The position numbers were made by a program, and so were the translations under genes. From Rhodospirillales bacterium 24-66-33 (lineage in GTDB: Bacteria; Pseudomonadota; Alphaproteobacteria; Reyranellales; Reyranellaceae), in NCBI GenBank assembly GCA_002281855.1, contig NCHQ01000022.1:88440-152439 (forward strand): a DNA stretch of 64,000 nt, given 5' to 3'. Positions within the stretch are counted from its first letter, which is position 1. Each line of letters begins with the position of its first letter. The notes under the pieces are model-generated. The model was not told the origin of the DNA and ran no database searches. It saw only the letters and a list, made by a program, of their open reading frames with translations. This document shows positions 17,010-26,787 of this stretch, in pieces.

Positions 17010-18374
17010 ATGTCCGCACCTCCGTCGGGCGGCGGCGCGCCGATCGAAAATCGGCGGCAGCTGATTGAATACTTCGCGGCCGGCAACAAGCCCCGCGCCC
17101 TGTGGCGCATGGGCACCGAGCACGAGAAATTCGGCTACCACACCAAGACCCTGAAGCCGCTGGCCTATGACGGGCCCGACGGCATCCGCGCCATGCTCGA
17201 GGGCCTGACGCGCTTCGGCTGGGAGCCGGTGATCGAAGGCAACAACCCGATCGCGCTCCTGCGCGACAAGGCCAGCATCACGCTGGAGCCGGGCGGACAG
17301 TTCGAACTGTCCGGTGCGCCGCTCGAGACCCTGCACGAGGCGGCGGCCGAGAACGCTCAGCATATCGACGAAGTGAAGCAGGTCGCGGGCGAGATCGGCG
17401 CGTCGTTCATCGGTCTGGGCTTCGCGCCCGAGTGGACGCGCGAGGACATGCACTGGATGCCCAAGGGCCGCTACAAGATCATGCGCGACTACATGCCGAA
17501 GGTCGGCACGCTCGGCCTCGACATGATGCTGCGCACCTGCACCGTGCAGACCAACCTCGACTTCGACTCCGACGCCGACATGGTGAAGAAGTTCCGTGTC
17601 TCGCTGGCGCTGCAGCCGATCGCCACGGCGCTGTTCGCCAACTCGCCCTTCAAGGAGGGCAAGGAGGCCGGCTTCAAGAGCTACCGCAGCCACATCTGGA
17701 CGGACACCGATCCCGACCGCTGCGGCATGCTGCCCTTCGTGTTCGAGGACGGGTTCGGCTTCGAGCGCTACGTCGACTACATGCTCGATGTGCCGATGTA
17801 CTTCGTCTATCGCGACGGCAAATACATCGACGCGTCCGGCCAGAGCTTCCGCGACTTCCTGAAGGGCCGGCTGCCGGCGCGTCCGGGCGAGCTGCCCTCG
17901 ATCAACGACTGGGCCGATCACATCACCACGGCCTTCCCCGAGGTGCGGCTGAAGCGCTACCTCGAGATGCGCGGCGCGGATTCCGGTCCGCTGGGCGCGC
18001 TGAACGCGTTGCCCGCACTGTGGGTCGGGCTGCTCTACGACCAGGGTGCGCTCGATGCGGCGTGGGACCTGGTGAAGGACTGGAGCACCGCCGACCACGA
18101 TTTCCTGCGCGCGGAAACGCCGAGGTCTGGCCTTGCCACGATGTTCCGCGGCCGTGTCCTCTCGGAGCTGGCGCGCGACGTCGTCGAGATCGCCCATGCC
18201 GGCCTGCGCGCGCGCAAGCAGCTCAATGCGGTCGGCGCCGACGAGACCATGTACCTGGCGCCGCTCGACCGCGCCGTGGCCAGCGGCCAGGCGCCGGCCG
18301 ACGAACTCCTCGCCAAATGGCATGGTGAATGGAAAGGGTCCTTCGCGGCGCTGTTCCGCGACTGTGCCTACTGA
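17010..18374 (+). CDS. gshA: Glutamate--cysteine ligase, plant type
   Basis: 454 residues. RALWRMGTEHEKFGYH, ITLEPGGQFELSGAPL, MLRTCTVQTNLDFDSD and FEDGFGFERYVDYMLDVPMYFVYR match the plant/alphaproteobacterial GshA class. It makes gamma-glutamylcysteine, the first step of glutathione synthesis. The ATG at 17010 has GGGAGAG upstream; the frame is open further 5' (to 16890) but those residues are not conserved. Confidence 0.95.
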   Translation: MSAPPSGGGAPIENRRQLIEYFAAGNKPRALWRMGTEHEKFGYHTKTLKPLAYDGPDGIRAMLEGLTRFGWEPVIEGNNPIALLRDKASITLEPGGQFELSGAPLETLHEAAAENAQHIDEVKQVAGEIGASFIGLGFAPEWTREDMHWMPKGRYKIMRDYMPKVGTLGLDMMLRTCTVQTNLDFDSDADMVKKFRVSLALQPIATALFANSPFKEGKEAGFKSYRSHIWTDTDPDRCGMLPFVFEDGFGFERYVDYMLDVPMYFVYRDGKYIDASGQSFRDFLKGRLPARPGELPSINDWADHITTAFPEVRLKRYLEMRGADSGPLGALNALPALWVGLLYDQGALDAAWDLVKDWSTADHDFLRAETPRSGLATMFRGRVLSELARDVVEIAHAGLRARKQLNAVGADETMYLAPLDRAVASGQAPADELLAKWHGEWKGSFAALFRDCAY

Positions 18375-18388
18375 GGTAAGGTCGCGAC

Positions 18389-19243
18389 ATGCTCGATCGT
18401 TGCGACCGCGTCCAGATCGCCGTGCACGACGCCGCCAAAGCGGCGCAGCGCTTCGGCCAGTTGCTCGGCAGCCAGGTGTCACGGCACGACCATAGCCGCC
18501 ACCTGTCTGCGAAGCGCACCATCCTTGCCGTCGGCGAGAGCGAGTTCGAGCTCTGCGAGGCCGACGGCGCAGGCCTCACTCAGGATTTCCTGAGCCGTCG
18601 TGGCGAGGGTCTGATGACGGCGGGCTACTGCACCGCCGACCTCGACGGTATGGTGAAGCGCTGGGAAGGTCTCGGCATTCCCTACGATCTCGACAACGAG
18701 CAGCTCTATCTGTCGGCCGAGACGACCTTCGGGCTGCCGATGGTGATTTCCGAGAGTACCTATCGCCCCAGGGTCGGGCCGGTATCGTTCCTCTACGAGA
18801 CGACCAACACGCTGATGAGCGACTGGCGCCGCGTCGCCGCTGTCTATGCTGGCCTGTTCGGGCTCGATCCCGCGCGCTTCAGCGAGATCGGCAGCGAGCG
18901 CTTCGGCTATATCGGCACGCTCACTTTGTTCGATCCGCCCAACCGGCTCGACCGCATCGAGCTCAGCCAGGTCACCGACAACGTCCATGCGATGGGCCGC
19001 TACGCTCACAAGCACGGCGACTCGCTCTACATGTGCTACGTCGAGGTCCACGACTGGCCGAACGTGCGCCAGCGCCTGCTCGACGCTGGCGCGCGCTACA
19101 CGCCGCGCGGCTCCGATCCCGCGACCGATCCCGATGGCGGCTGGATCCACCCGAAGGAACTGCATGGGGTGCTGCTCGGCGTCTCGCGCACCGGGCTGGC
19201 CTGGGACTGGTCGGGCCGCGAAGAATTGGTGCCCCCCGTATGA
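18389..19243 (+). CDS. VOC (glyoxalase-fold) family protein
   Basis: 284 residues with two beta-alpha-beta-beta-beta units: MLDRCDRVQIAVHDAAKAAQRFGQLLGSQV at the start and DWRRVAAVYAGLFGLDPARFSEIGSERFGYIGTL in the middle, then HPKELHGVLLGVSRTGLAWDW. Members include dioxygenases, epimerases and lyases with a metal site of His/Glu residues. The substrate is unknown. Its stop overlaps the start of the next gene (ATGA). Confidence 0.85.
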   Translation: MLDRCDRVQIAVHDAAKAAQRFGQLLGSQVSRHDHSRHLSAKRTILAVGESEFELCEADGAGLTQDFLSRRGEGLMTAGYCTADLDGMVKRWEGLGIPYDLDNEQLYLSAETTFGLPMVISESTYRPRVGPVSFLYETTNTLMSDWRRVAAVYAGLFGLDPARFSEIGSERFGYIGTLTLFDPPNRLDRIELSQVTDNVHAMGRYAHKHGDSLYMCYVEVHDWPNVRQRLLDAGARYTPRGSDPATDPDGGWIHPKELHGVLLGVSRTGLAWDWSGREELVPPV

Positions 19244-19809
19244 GTTTTTTCAAGAGTCTTGGCATGACCCGTCGTTCGTTCGTTTTCACGGCTCCGGCGC
19301 TGTCGGCCGTCCCGACGGTCGTCTATGCCCAGCCCGACCAGTGGCAGACCGTGGTCGGTCCCGACCTGCGCTTCCGGCTGGAGATGCCGGCACCGGTCAA
19401 CAAGACCGCGGCGGCTGAGAAGGAAACAGGCCACGCCGGCGGGAGGGTCGCGTGGGCGTCCAAGCGCGCCGACGAGATGTTCGACTTCGACTATGTCGAC
19501 TACGAGCCGGGCTGGTTCTCGTCCAAGGACAGCAAGGAGATGGCGCGCGAACTGGGACGCGGCGAGGCCGAGAAAGCCTTTCCCCGTGCCACGTTCAAGT
19601 ACGTCCTCGACGAACCGGTCATCCTGCAGGGTTGGGACGGCTACGCGCTCGACATCGCCGACCAGCAGGGGGCGCTGGTGATGATGCGCACCTACATCGT
19701 GAAGGACCGCCTCTATCGTCTGCTGGTGACGGCGAAGAATGACGAGGAGACGAAGGCCGCGGCGGCACGTTTCCTGAACTCGCTGCGGTTCGCGGAGACC
19801 AAGAGCTAG
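19240..19809 (+). CDS. Exported protein of unknown function (Tat-like signal)
   Basis: 189 residues. MTRRSFVFTAPALSAVPTVVYA is a twin-arginine-like signal; the mature part has strands and helices with WASKRADEMFDFDYVDYEPGW, VLDEPVILQGWDGYALDI and FLNSLRFAE. Similar proteins in this clade are uncharacterised periplasmic proteins. The start overlaps the VOC stop by four bases (ATGA), indicating translational coupling. I do not recognise a function. Confidence 0.8.
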   Translation: MSFFKSLGMTRRSFVFTAPALSAVPTVVYAQPDQWQTVVGPDLRFRLEMPAPVNKTAAAEKETGHAGGRVAWASKRADEMFDFDYVDYEPGWFSSKDSKEMARELGRGEAEKAFPRATFKYVLDEPVILQGWDGYALDIADQQGALVMMRTYIVKDRLYRLLVTAKNDEETKAAAARFLNSLRFAETKS

Positions 19810-19810
19810 G

Positions 19811-20797
19811 ATGCGTATCTGCGTTTTCGGCGCCGGCGCGATCGGCGGCAATTATGCGACACGCCTCGCGGCGGCCGGCAACGAGGTCTCGGTCGTGGCG
19901 CGCGGTCCGCATCTCGAGGCGATCCGCGCCAACGGCCTGACGCTGCTGACGGGTGACAAGACGATCGTCGCCAAAGTGAAGGCGAGCGACAAGCCGGCCG
20001 ATCTCGGCCCGCAGGACGTGGTGATCTCGACCCTGAAGGCTTCCGGCCTGTCGGCGATCGCCGACACTGTGGCGCCGCTGCTGGGGCCCGGCACGCCCGT
20101 CGTTTTCGCCCAGAACGGCATTCCCTGGTGGTACGGCCACGGACTGGGCAAGGACCGGCCCCAGGCGCCCGACCTGTCGCGACTCGATCCCGGCGGCGCG
20201 TTGCTGAAGATGGTCGGCTTCGACCGCACCCTGGGCGGCGTCATCACCTCGTCCAACCACGTCATCGAGCCCGGCGTGGTGCGCAACATTTCGCCCGAGC
20301 GCAACGTGCTGTGGGTCGGCGAGACCGACGACGGTCAGACGCCGCGAATCCTGAAGCTGCGCGAAACTCTGATCGCGGCGGGCATCCCCTCGCCCCCGAC
20401 CACCGACATCCGCTACGACATCTGGCACAAGCTGATGGCCAACCTCACCGGCTCGACGCTCTGCCTCATCCTGCGCCAGCCGACGACCATCCAGGCGACG
20501 CCGATGGTCAACCGCCTGGCCCGCCGCGCCCATGCCGAGGCGTTGGCCGTTGCTGCCGCGCACGGCATCGTGCTCGACGATTCGCCCGAGGTCCGCTACG
20601 GGCCTAAGCGCGTCTATCCCGACCATCGCCCGTCGATCCTGCAGGATTACGAAGGCGGCCGGCCGATGGAGGTCGACGCCATCGTGCGCGCCCCCGTCGC
20701 CTTTGCGCGCGCCGCCGGCGTCGACACGCCGACGCTGGACGCCATCGAATCGATCGCGGTCAGCCTCGCCGAATCGAAGGGCCTTTATCGGGCCTGA
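19811..20797 (+). CDS. Ketopantoate reductase family protein (PanE/ApbA)
   Basis: 328 residues. MRICVFGAGAIGGNYATRLAAAGNEVSVVARG is the Rossmann NADPH site. DIWHKLMANLTGSTLCLI carries the catalytic Lys of the HKLM motif and Asn. HRPSILQDYEGGRPMEVDAI has the conserved Ser and Asp/Glu of the C-terminal domain. It may act in pantothenate synthesis, but the genome may have several paralogs. One base separates it from the preceding stop. Confidence 0.9.
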   Translation: MRICVFGAGAIGGNYATRLAAAGNEVSVVARGPHLEAIRANGLTLLTGDKTIVAKVKASDKPADLGPQDVVISTLKASGLSAIADTVAPLLGPGTPVVFAQNGIPWWYGHGLGKDRPQAPDLSRLDPGGALLKMVGFDRTLGGVITSSNHVIEPGVVRNISPERNVLWVGETDDGQTPRILKLRETLIAAGIPSPPTTDIRYDIWHKLMANLTGSTLCLILRQPTTIQATPMVNRLARRAHAEALAVAAAHGIVLDDSPEVRYGPKRVYPDHRPSILQDYEGGRPMEVDAIVRAPVAFARAAGVDTPTLDAIESIAVSLAESKGLYRA

Positions 20798-20845
20798 CTT
20801 CGGGCGGCCAATAAGAAGCAGCGGTCGTTCCGGGGCGAACGACAA

Positions 20846-20872
20846 AAGGTCCTTCGCTGCGCGAAGGACCTT
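20846..20872. terminator. Terminator hairpin between convergent genes
   Basis: AAGGTCCTTCG (20846-20856) pairs perfectly with CGAAGGACCTT (20862-20872). It lies between convergent panE-like and tldD stops and resembles the arms of the repeat at 13508-13590. Confidence 0.7.
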
Positions 20873-20878
20873 CAAGCC

Positions 20879-22324
20879 TCAGGTCGCGGTGCCGCCCACC
20901 GTGAGCGCGTCGATGCGCAGGGTCGGCTGGCCCACGCCGACGGGAACGCCCTGGCCGTCCTTGCCACAGGTGCCGATGCCCGGATCGAGTGACATGTCGT
21001 TGCCGACCATGCCGACACGGGTCAGCGCCTCGGAGCCGGCGCCGATCAGGGTGGCGCCCTTCACGGGGCGGCCGATCTTGCCGTCCTCGATCAGGTAGCC
21101 TTCGGTCACGCTGAACACGAACTTGCCCGAGACGATATCGACCTGGCCGCCGCCGAAGTTGGCGCAGTAGAGGCCCTTCTTGACGGAGGAGATGATCTCC
21201 TTCGGATCTTTGTCGCCGCCCAGCATGAAGGTGTTGGTCATACGCGGCATCGGTGCGTAGGCATGGCCCTGGCGGCGGCCGTTGCCGGTCGGCTTCACGC
21301 CCATAAGGCGGGCGTTCATGCGATCCTGCATCAGACCGACCAGGCGACCGTCCTCGATCAGCACGTTACGCTGCGTCGGCGTGCCCTCGTCGTCGATGGT
21401 GAGCGAGCCACGGCGGTCGTTGAGCGTCCCGTCGTCGACCACGGTGACGCCCGGCGAGGCGATCATCTCGCCCATCAGGTGGCTGAACATCGAAGTCTTC
21501 TTGCGGTGGAAGTCGCCTTCCAGCCCGTGCCCGACCGCCTCGTGCCAAAGCACACCCGACCAGCCGGCACCGAGCACGACCGGCATCTCGCCAGCCGGCG
21601 CGTCGATCGAATCGAGGTTGACCAGCGACTGGCGGATCGCCTCGTCGGCCTCCTTCTGCCAATAGGACGGCAGGAAGATGTCGCCATAGGCGGCGCGGCG
21701 GCCGCTGCCGGTGCTGCCGGCCTCCATGCGCGTGCCGTCGGCGCAGACCACGCTGACGTTCAGCCGCACCAGCGGACGCACGTCGGCGGCGCGCCAGCCG
21801 CCGGCGCGGACGATTTCCACGACCTGCCACGAGCCCGACAGCGAGACCGAGACCTGGCGTGCCTTGGGCTCCTTGGCCCGCACATAGGCGTCGATCTCCT
21901 GCATCAGCGCGACCTTCTGGGCGAAGGGCACGCCGTCGATCGGATTGTCGTCGGCATAGAGGAGGCGATTGGTGCCGCGCGGCGACTCGTCGGACGTACC
22001 ACCGCGGCCCGAGCGAACGGTCTTCACCGTCTCGGTCGCGCGCTTCAGCGCCTGCTCGTCGAGCGCCGAGGCGTGGGCGAAGCCCGTGACGTCGCCCGCC
22101 ACCGAGCGCAGGCCGAAGCCCTGCGAGGTGTCGTAGGACGCGCTCTTCAGCTTGCCGTCGTCGAACGACAGGCTCTCGCTCTGGACATATTCGAGGAACA
22201 GCTCGCCATCGTCGGTCCCGGCCAGCGCGTCGTCGACCATCTTCTCGGTCTTGCGCTTGTCGAGGCCGTCCTTGCCGAAGAACAGGCCGTCGGCGGTGGC
22301 GAGATGGTTGATCGACTTGCTCAT
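20879..22324 (-). CDS. tldD: Metalloprotease TldD
   Basis: 481 residues, normal for TldD. WHEAVGHGLEGDFHRKKTS has the HExxxH zinc motif. SYDTSQGFGLRSVAGDVTGFAHAS is the conserved N-terminal block, and MTNTFMLGGDKDP and GLYCANFGGGQVDI the C-terminal ones. With TldE/PmbA it forms a cytoplasmic protease that degrades unfolded peptides and matures some modified peptides. The TldE gene is not in the window. Confidence 0.95.
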   Translation of the reverse strand: MSKSINHLATADGLFFGKDGLDKRKTEKMVDDALAGTDDGELFLEYVQSESLSFDDGKLKSASYDTSQGFGLRSVAGDVTGFAHASALDEQALKRATETVKTVRSGRGGTSDESPRGTNRLLYADDNPIDGVPFAQKVALMQEIDAYVRAKEPKARQVSVSLSGSWQVVEIVRAGGWRAADVRPLVRLNVSVVCADGTRMEAGSTGSGRRAAYGDIFLPSYWQKEADEAIRQSLVNLDSIDAPAGEMPVVLGAGWSGVLWHEAVGHGLEGDFHRKKTSMFSHLMGEMIASPGVTVVDDGTLNDRRGSLTIDDEGTPTQRNVLIEDGRLVGLMQDRMNARLMGVKPTGNGRRQGHAYAPMPRMTNTFMLGGDKDPKEIISSVKKGLYCANFGGGQVDIVSGKFVFSVTEGYLIEDGKIGRPVKGATLIGAGSEALTRVGMVGNDMSLDPGIGTCGKDGQGVPVGVGQPTLRIDALTVGGTAT

Positions 22325-22444
22325 GGGGGCACCTTTTTCTTCTGCCGTCCGGTCATCCCGCCGCCTCAGGACGACATCGAGGCCTCGGACGGCACTGACA
22401 ATCTCTTCAAAATGGGCATTGGCGTTCCTGCGTGCAAGCGACGC

Positions 22445-23368
22445 TCACCGCGTTTTGAGTACCAGTTTGCCCTTGAGGTGACGGCTGGCACTGACCCGCA
22501 GCGCATCCGCCGCCTGGGCCAGACTGAATTCAGTGATTGGAGGTACGCGAACGGCGCCGATGCGATGAAGCTCCACGATGCGCTCGAGGTGCGCGCGGGT
22601 GCGGGGAACGGCGGGCCGCAAGGCCGTGACATCGCCGCGGTCGGGCTTGGGTGCCTGGGCCCCCGAGGCGATGAAGGCGGCGCGTCCCCCAGGCTTCAGG
22701 ACCGAAAACGATCGCATCGCGACGTCGCCGCCCACGGTATCGAACACTGCATCGCAATCGCTTGCTGCCTTGGTGAAGTCGGTCGAATTGTAATCGATGA
22801 CCTGATCGGCGCCGATCTCGCGCAGATACGGCGCGTTGGCAGCGCTTGCCGTGGTGATGACATGGGCGCCGAGATGCTTGGCGAGCTGAATGGCGAAGCT
22901 CGCGACGCCGCCAGCACCGCCCTGGATCAGAATCGTTTCGCCCTTCTGCAGCTTCAGGGCGTTTTCGATGGTGCACAAAGCCGTAAGGCCAATAAGCGCC
23001 AAGGCCGCGGCTTCGACATGCGTGAGCGTCGTTGGCTTCCTCGCAACGATGGCCGCGCCAATTGCCAGCTTCTCGACATAGGTGCCGTCGCGGCCGGTTT
23101 CCAGGACACCGAACACCGCGTCGCCGACACGCAAGTCCGACACGCCATCGCCAAGCGTCGCGACGACGCCGGAGAAGTCGCGTCCCAGGCTCAAGGGAAA
23201 GCGGGGCTGACCGGGATATTCGCCGGCGCAGACTTTCGCGTCGGCGCCATTGATGCTGGCTGCCACCGTCTCGACGACGATCTGGCCCGGGCCGGCGACG
23301 GGATCGGGGAGGTCACCGACGATCAGAACCTCGGGTCCGCCGAATTTTTCGATGTATGCGGCTTTCAT
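22445..23368 (-). CDS. NADP-dependent oxidoreductase, MDR superfamily 1
   Basis: 307 residues. MKAAYIEKFGGPEVLIVGDLPDP opens a GroES-like domain; ETILIQGGAGGVASFAIQLAKHLGAHVITTASA is the nucleotide site. Structural zinc cysteines are absent, so it is of the quinone-oxidoreductase type. It reduces quinones or enones with NADPH in the cytoplasm. It starts 10 bp after the stop of a second MDR gene, so they form a pair that may be co-transcribed. Confidence 0.9.
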   Translation of the reverse strand: MKAAYIEKFGGPEVLIVGDLPDPVAGPGQIVVETVAASINGADAKVCAGEYPGQPRFPLSLGRDFSGVVATLGDGVSDLRVGDAVFGVLETGRDGTYVEKLAIGAAIVARKPTTLTHVEAAALALIGLTALCTIENALKLQKGETILIQGGAGGVASFAIQLAKHLGAHVITTASAANAPYLREIGADQVIDYNSTDFTKAASDCDAVFDTVGGDVAMRSFSVLKPGGRAAFIASGAQAPKPDRGDVTALRPAVPRTRAHLERIVELHRIGAVRVPPITEFSLAQAADALRVSASRHLKGKLVLKTR

Positions 23369-23378
23369 GATGGACCTC

Positions 23379-24350
23379 TCAGACCACCAGGACGATTTTG
23401 CCGAAATGAGCGTTCGCCTTCATGTGCGCAAGCGCGGCGGCGGCCTCCGACAGCGGGAAGGTCTTGTCGATCGGCAGGCTGAGCTTGCCGTCCTCGATGG
23501 CCGGCCATAGATCCTTGCGGGCGGCCTGCACGATGTCGCGGACCTCCTCGGGGCTGCGGGTGCGGAAGGTGACGCCGATATAGTCGATGCGCTTCAGCGC
23601 ATGCAGGTCGAAGTTGAACTCGCCCTTCATGCCGCCCAGCCGGCCGACATTGACGATGCGGCCGAGGATGGCGGCCGCCTCCATGTTCTGGTTCATGACG
23701 CCGCCCGAGACCTGGTCGACGATCAGGTCGACGCCCTTGCCGCCGGTCGCTTCCTTGACCTTCTCCGGCCATTTCGGATCGCGCGTGTCGATCGCCACGT
23801 CGCAGCCGAACTCGCCCAGGCGGGCGCGGCGGGCGTCGTTGGTCGAGCTGCCGAGCACCACCGAGGCGCCCATGATCTTGGCGATCTGCATGCCGAGCAG
23901 GCCGACGCCCGAGCTGGCACCCTGGATCAGCACGGTCTCACCCTTCCTGAGGCGGCCGGCGCCGACCAGCGCGTTGTGCATGGTCTGTACGGCGACCGGC
24001 ATACAAGCGGCCTGTTCGTAGCTCATGTTGTTGGCCGGGATCTTGTGGGCGCGGTTGGCGTCTGTGATGGCGTATTCGGCGAAACCGCCGGCCGCCGCGC
24101 TCATGACGCGATCGCCCGGCTTGAAGTCCTTCACGTCGAGGCCGACCGCCTCGACCTCGCCGGCGCATTCGAGGCCGACGATGGTGCCGGGACCGCCGAT
24201 GCGGCCGTGCGAATGGCCCGCCGCGACCGCGAGGTCGGCGCGGTTGAGCGACGCCGCCTTCACCTTGATCAGAATCTCGCCCGCCTTGGGCACGGGCTTG
24301 GGGGCATCGGTGAACTGGACGCCCTTGTCGGTGACGACGGCTGCCTTCAT
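23379..24350 (-). CDS. Zinc-binding dehydrogenase/quinone oxidoreductase, MDR superfamily 2
   Basis: 323 residues. MKAAVVTDKGVQFTDAPKPVPKAGEILIKVKAASLNRADLAVAAG is the GroES-like part. ETVLIQGASSGVGLLGMQIAKIMGASVVLGSS is the Rossmann turn. ALAHMKANAHFGKIVLVV closes the fold. The ATG at 24350 is chosen for GGGAGAT 7 nt upstream; 34 more residues could be read 5' but are not conserved. Confidence 0.9.
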   Translation of the reverse strand: MKAAVVTDKGVQFTDAPKPVPKAGEILIKVKAASLNRADLAVAAGHSHGRIGGPGTIVGLECAGEVEAVGLDVKDFKPGDRVMSAAAGGFAEYAITDANRAHKIPANNMSYEQAACMPVAVQTMHNALVGAGRLRKGETVLIQGASSGVGLLGMQIAKIMGASVVLGSSTNDARRARLGEFGCDVAIDTRDPKWPEKVKEATGGKGVDLIVDQVSGGVMNQNMEAAAILGRIVNVGRLGGMKGEFNFDLHALKRIDYIGVTFRTRSPEEVRDIVQAARKDLWPAIEDGKLSLPIDKTFPLSEAAAALAHMKANAHFGKIVLVV

Positions 24351-24562
24351 GGCGGATCTCCCTGGAACGATGGATGGTTCAGTGTTCCTGCTTAGCAGGC
24401 AGGGCACCGGGGGCCTATGCCAGCGCGGCACCGTTCGAACATTTCTTGGCAAACGTTTCGGTGGGTGATGAGGGGCTCGTTCGGTCGAGCGACCGGGACG
24501 CCCCTTCGTTGTGAAAGGACAAAAAGTGCACTAGATACAAAGGGACTCGGAGGGGAGAGGAC

Positions 24563-25201
24563 ATGAAGATCAAGCAGCAGGTCCAGGAGCTGTTCCCCAC
24601 GCCGCTCTGGATCCTCGACATCGCCCCCGCCGATGCGGCGCCGTTCAACGCCAGGCTCAAGGCCGAGATCGAAACGATCATTTCGCCGCGCCCCCAGCTG
24701 CAGAGCGGCCGGAACTGGCAGACGCCGCACGACCTGCATACGCGCCCGGGTTTCGCCGAGTTGGCCAAGCTGATCGAGGTCTCTGCAAAGAGCGTCCTGG
24801 AGTATCTTCAGCTCGAGCGCTTTCCGCTGATGATCACGGGCTGCTGGGCCAACGTGAATCCACCGGGCAGCTATCATCCCACGCACGCTCACCCGAACAA
24901 TTTCCTGAGCGGCGTCTACTACGTCGACATACCCGGTAGCGGCACGGAAATCGTCTTCCAGGATCCGCGGCCGATCTCGATCATGCCGTGGAGCGGCAAG
25001 CCCACGAATGTGACGGCCAACGCGTCGGTGGCTCAGCCGCAGCCCGGCCGGATGGTGATATTCCCGTCATGGCTGCGCCACCACGTTCCGTCCAACGAAG
25101 GCACGACCGAGCGCGTCAGCATCTCGTTCAACCTCATGTTCACCAACTACGCCGAGACGCTGGCCGCGCCGAGGTGGAAGGCGTCGGCCGGCGCTTCGTA
25201 G
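24563..25201 (+). CDS. Putative 2OG-Fe(II) oxygenase, TIGR02466-type
   Basis: 212 residues. ELFPTPLWILDI at the start and GCWANVNPPGSYHPTHAHPNNFLSGVYYVDIPGSGTEIVFQDPR are diagnostic of the TIGR02466 family; the metal site is His (HxH) with a distal His in WLRHHVPSNEG, and Arg of TERVSISFNLMF binds 2-oxoglutarate. Substrates are unknown. GGGGAGAGGAC precedes the ATG. It is convergent with the acyl-CoA ligase gene. Confidence 0.82.
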   Translation: MKIKQQVQELFPTPLWILDIAPADAAPFNARLKAEIETIISPRPQLQSGRNWQTPHDLHTRPGFAELAKLIEVSAKSVLEYLQLERFPLMITGCWANVNPPGSYHPTHAHPNNFLSGVYYVDIPGSGTEIVFQDPRPISIMPWSGKPTNVTANASVAQPQPGRMVIFPSWLRHHVPSNEGTTERVSISFNLMFTNYAETLAAPRWKASAGAS

Positions 25202-25223
25202 CGGAGCCCGACGCTCCGCCGGG

Positions 25224-26765
25224 TTAGGCGATCTTGCTCGCCATGCCCTGCCAGTAGCGGTCGCGCAGCAGGCGCTTGTAGAGCTTGCCGGTCGGATGGC
25301 GCGGCAGCTCCTCTTCGAAGTCGACGCTGCGCGGGCACTTGATCGCGGAGAGGTGCTGCTTGCAGTAGGCGATCAGCTCCTCGGCGAGCGCCGGGCCGGC
25401 ATCTGCCATGTGGCGCGGCTGCACCACGGCCTTCACTTCCTCGCCGAAGTCCGGGTTCGGCACGCCGAACACGGCGCAGTCCATCACCTTGGGATGGTTG
25501 ATCAGCAGGTTCTCGCATTCCTGCGGGTAGATGTTCACCCCGCCGGAGATGATCATGAAGGCCTTGCGGTCGGTCAGGTGCAGGAAGCCGTCGGCATCGA
25601 GATAGCCCACGTCGCCCAAGGTGCTCCAGCCCTTGGGGTGGCGCGACTCGGCGGTCTTCTTCGGATCGTTGTGATACTCGAAGGGACGGCCCTCGGCGAA
25701 ATAGACGGTGCCGGATTCGCCGGTCGGCAGCTCGGTGCCCTCGTCGTCGCAGATCTTGAGCTTGCCGATGATGGCGCGGCCGACCGTGCCCTTGTGTGCC
25801 ATCCATTCCTGGGCGTTGCACATGGTGAGGCCGTTGCCTTCGGTGCCGCCGTAATACTCCCAGATGATCGGGCCCCACCATTGGATCATCGCTTCCTTGG
25901 TCGGGATCGGGCAGGGCGCGGCGGCATGGATCGCGCACTTCAGCGACGAGACGTCGTACTTGGCGCGCACCTCCTCGGGCAGCTTGAGGAAGCGCACGAA
26001 CATCGTCGGCACGACCTGCGTATGCGTGATCCGATGCTTGGCAATCAGCGCCAGATATTCCTCGGCGTCGAAATGCTCCATGATCACCGAGGTGCCGCCC
26101 AGCCGCATGACGCTCATGTTGAAGCGCAGCGGAGCCGCATGATAGAGCGGCGCCGGCGACAGATAGACCGTGTCGCTGTCGATGCCGTAGAGCCTGCGGC
26201 TGACCGCCAGCAGCGGATTGTCGAAGTCGATCGGCTGCTTCTCGACCACCGGCATGACGCCCTTGGGCCGGCCCGTCGTTCCCGACGAATAGAGCATGTC
26301 GTGGCCCGCCGTCTCGCCGGCGATCGGCGTCGCGGGAAAGCGCGCGACCGAATCCTCCCAGGCCTCGTATCCAGGGATCGTGCCGTCGATCATGTAGCGA
26401 TGCGGCGCGCCCTTCATGAGCGGCACCAGCTCGGCCGCCTTGTCGGCCAGCGCCTTCGAGGTGACGAACAGCCGGGCGCCGCAATCGGTGACGATATAGT
26501 CGACCTCGGCGGCGGTGAGGCGCGAGCTGATCGCCGTGTAGACCAGGCCCGAGCGCTGGGCGCCCCAGCAGATCTCGAAGAAGCGCGGGTTGTTCTCGAG
26601 GAAGATCGCGACATGGTCGCCGGCCTGGAGGCCGAGCGAGCGGAAGAGCTGCGCGATGCGGTTGGACTGCTCGTCGAGCTGGCGATAGGTCACCGTCTCG
26701 CCGCTGCCGGCCATGATGTAGGCGGGCTTGTCGGGATGGGTGCGGGCGTGATGATAGGGATGCAT
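25224..26765 (-). CDS. Acyl-CoA synthetase (AMP-forming)
   Basis: 513 residues. Motifs in order: DMLYSSGTTGRPKGVMP (P-loop), YYGGTEGNGLTMC, GWSTLGDVGYLDADGFLHLTDRKAFMIISGGVNIYPQECENLLINHP (adenylation core and hinge) and PRHPTGKLYKRLLRDRYW with the catalytic Lys. It activates a fatty or aromatic acid to its CoA thioester. The ATG at 26765 (MHPYHHARTHPDKPAYIM) is the family start; the frame is open further 5' without conservation. Confidence 0.9.
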   Translation of the reverse strand: MHPYHHARTHPDKPAYIMAGSGETVTYRQLDEQSNRIAQLFRSLGLQAGDHVAIFLENNPRFFEICWGAQRSGLVYTAISSRLTAAEVDYIVTDCGARLFVTSKALADKAAELVPLMKGAPHRYMIDGTIPGYEAWEDSVARFPATPIAGETAGHDMLYSSGTTGRPKGVMPVVEKQPIDFDNPLLAVSRRLYGIDSDTVYLSPAPLYHAAPLRFNMSVMRLGGTSVIMEHFDAEEYLALIAKHRITHTQVVPTMFVRFLKLPEEVRAKYDVSSLKCAIHAAAPCPIPTKEAMIQWWGPIIWEYYGGTEGNGLTMCNAQEWMAHKGTVGRAIIGKLKICDDEGTELPTGESGTVYFAEGRPFEYHNDPKKTAESRHPKGWSTLGDVGYLDADGFLHLTDRKAFMIISGGVNIYPQECENLLINHPKVMDCAVFGVPNPDFGEEVKAVVQPRHMADAGPALAEELIAYCKQHLSAIKCPRSVDFEEELPRHPTGKLYKRLLRDRYWQGMASKIA

Positions 26766-26787
26766 GACGGCCGCATAAGAGCCGACC

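Noticed and set aside
21263..23482. 739-residue plus-strand open frame
   Set aside because: It is antisense to tldD and an MDR oxidoreductase, both with catalytic motifs. Its translation is Arg/His/Ala-rich shadow sequence.
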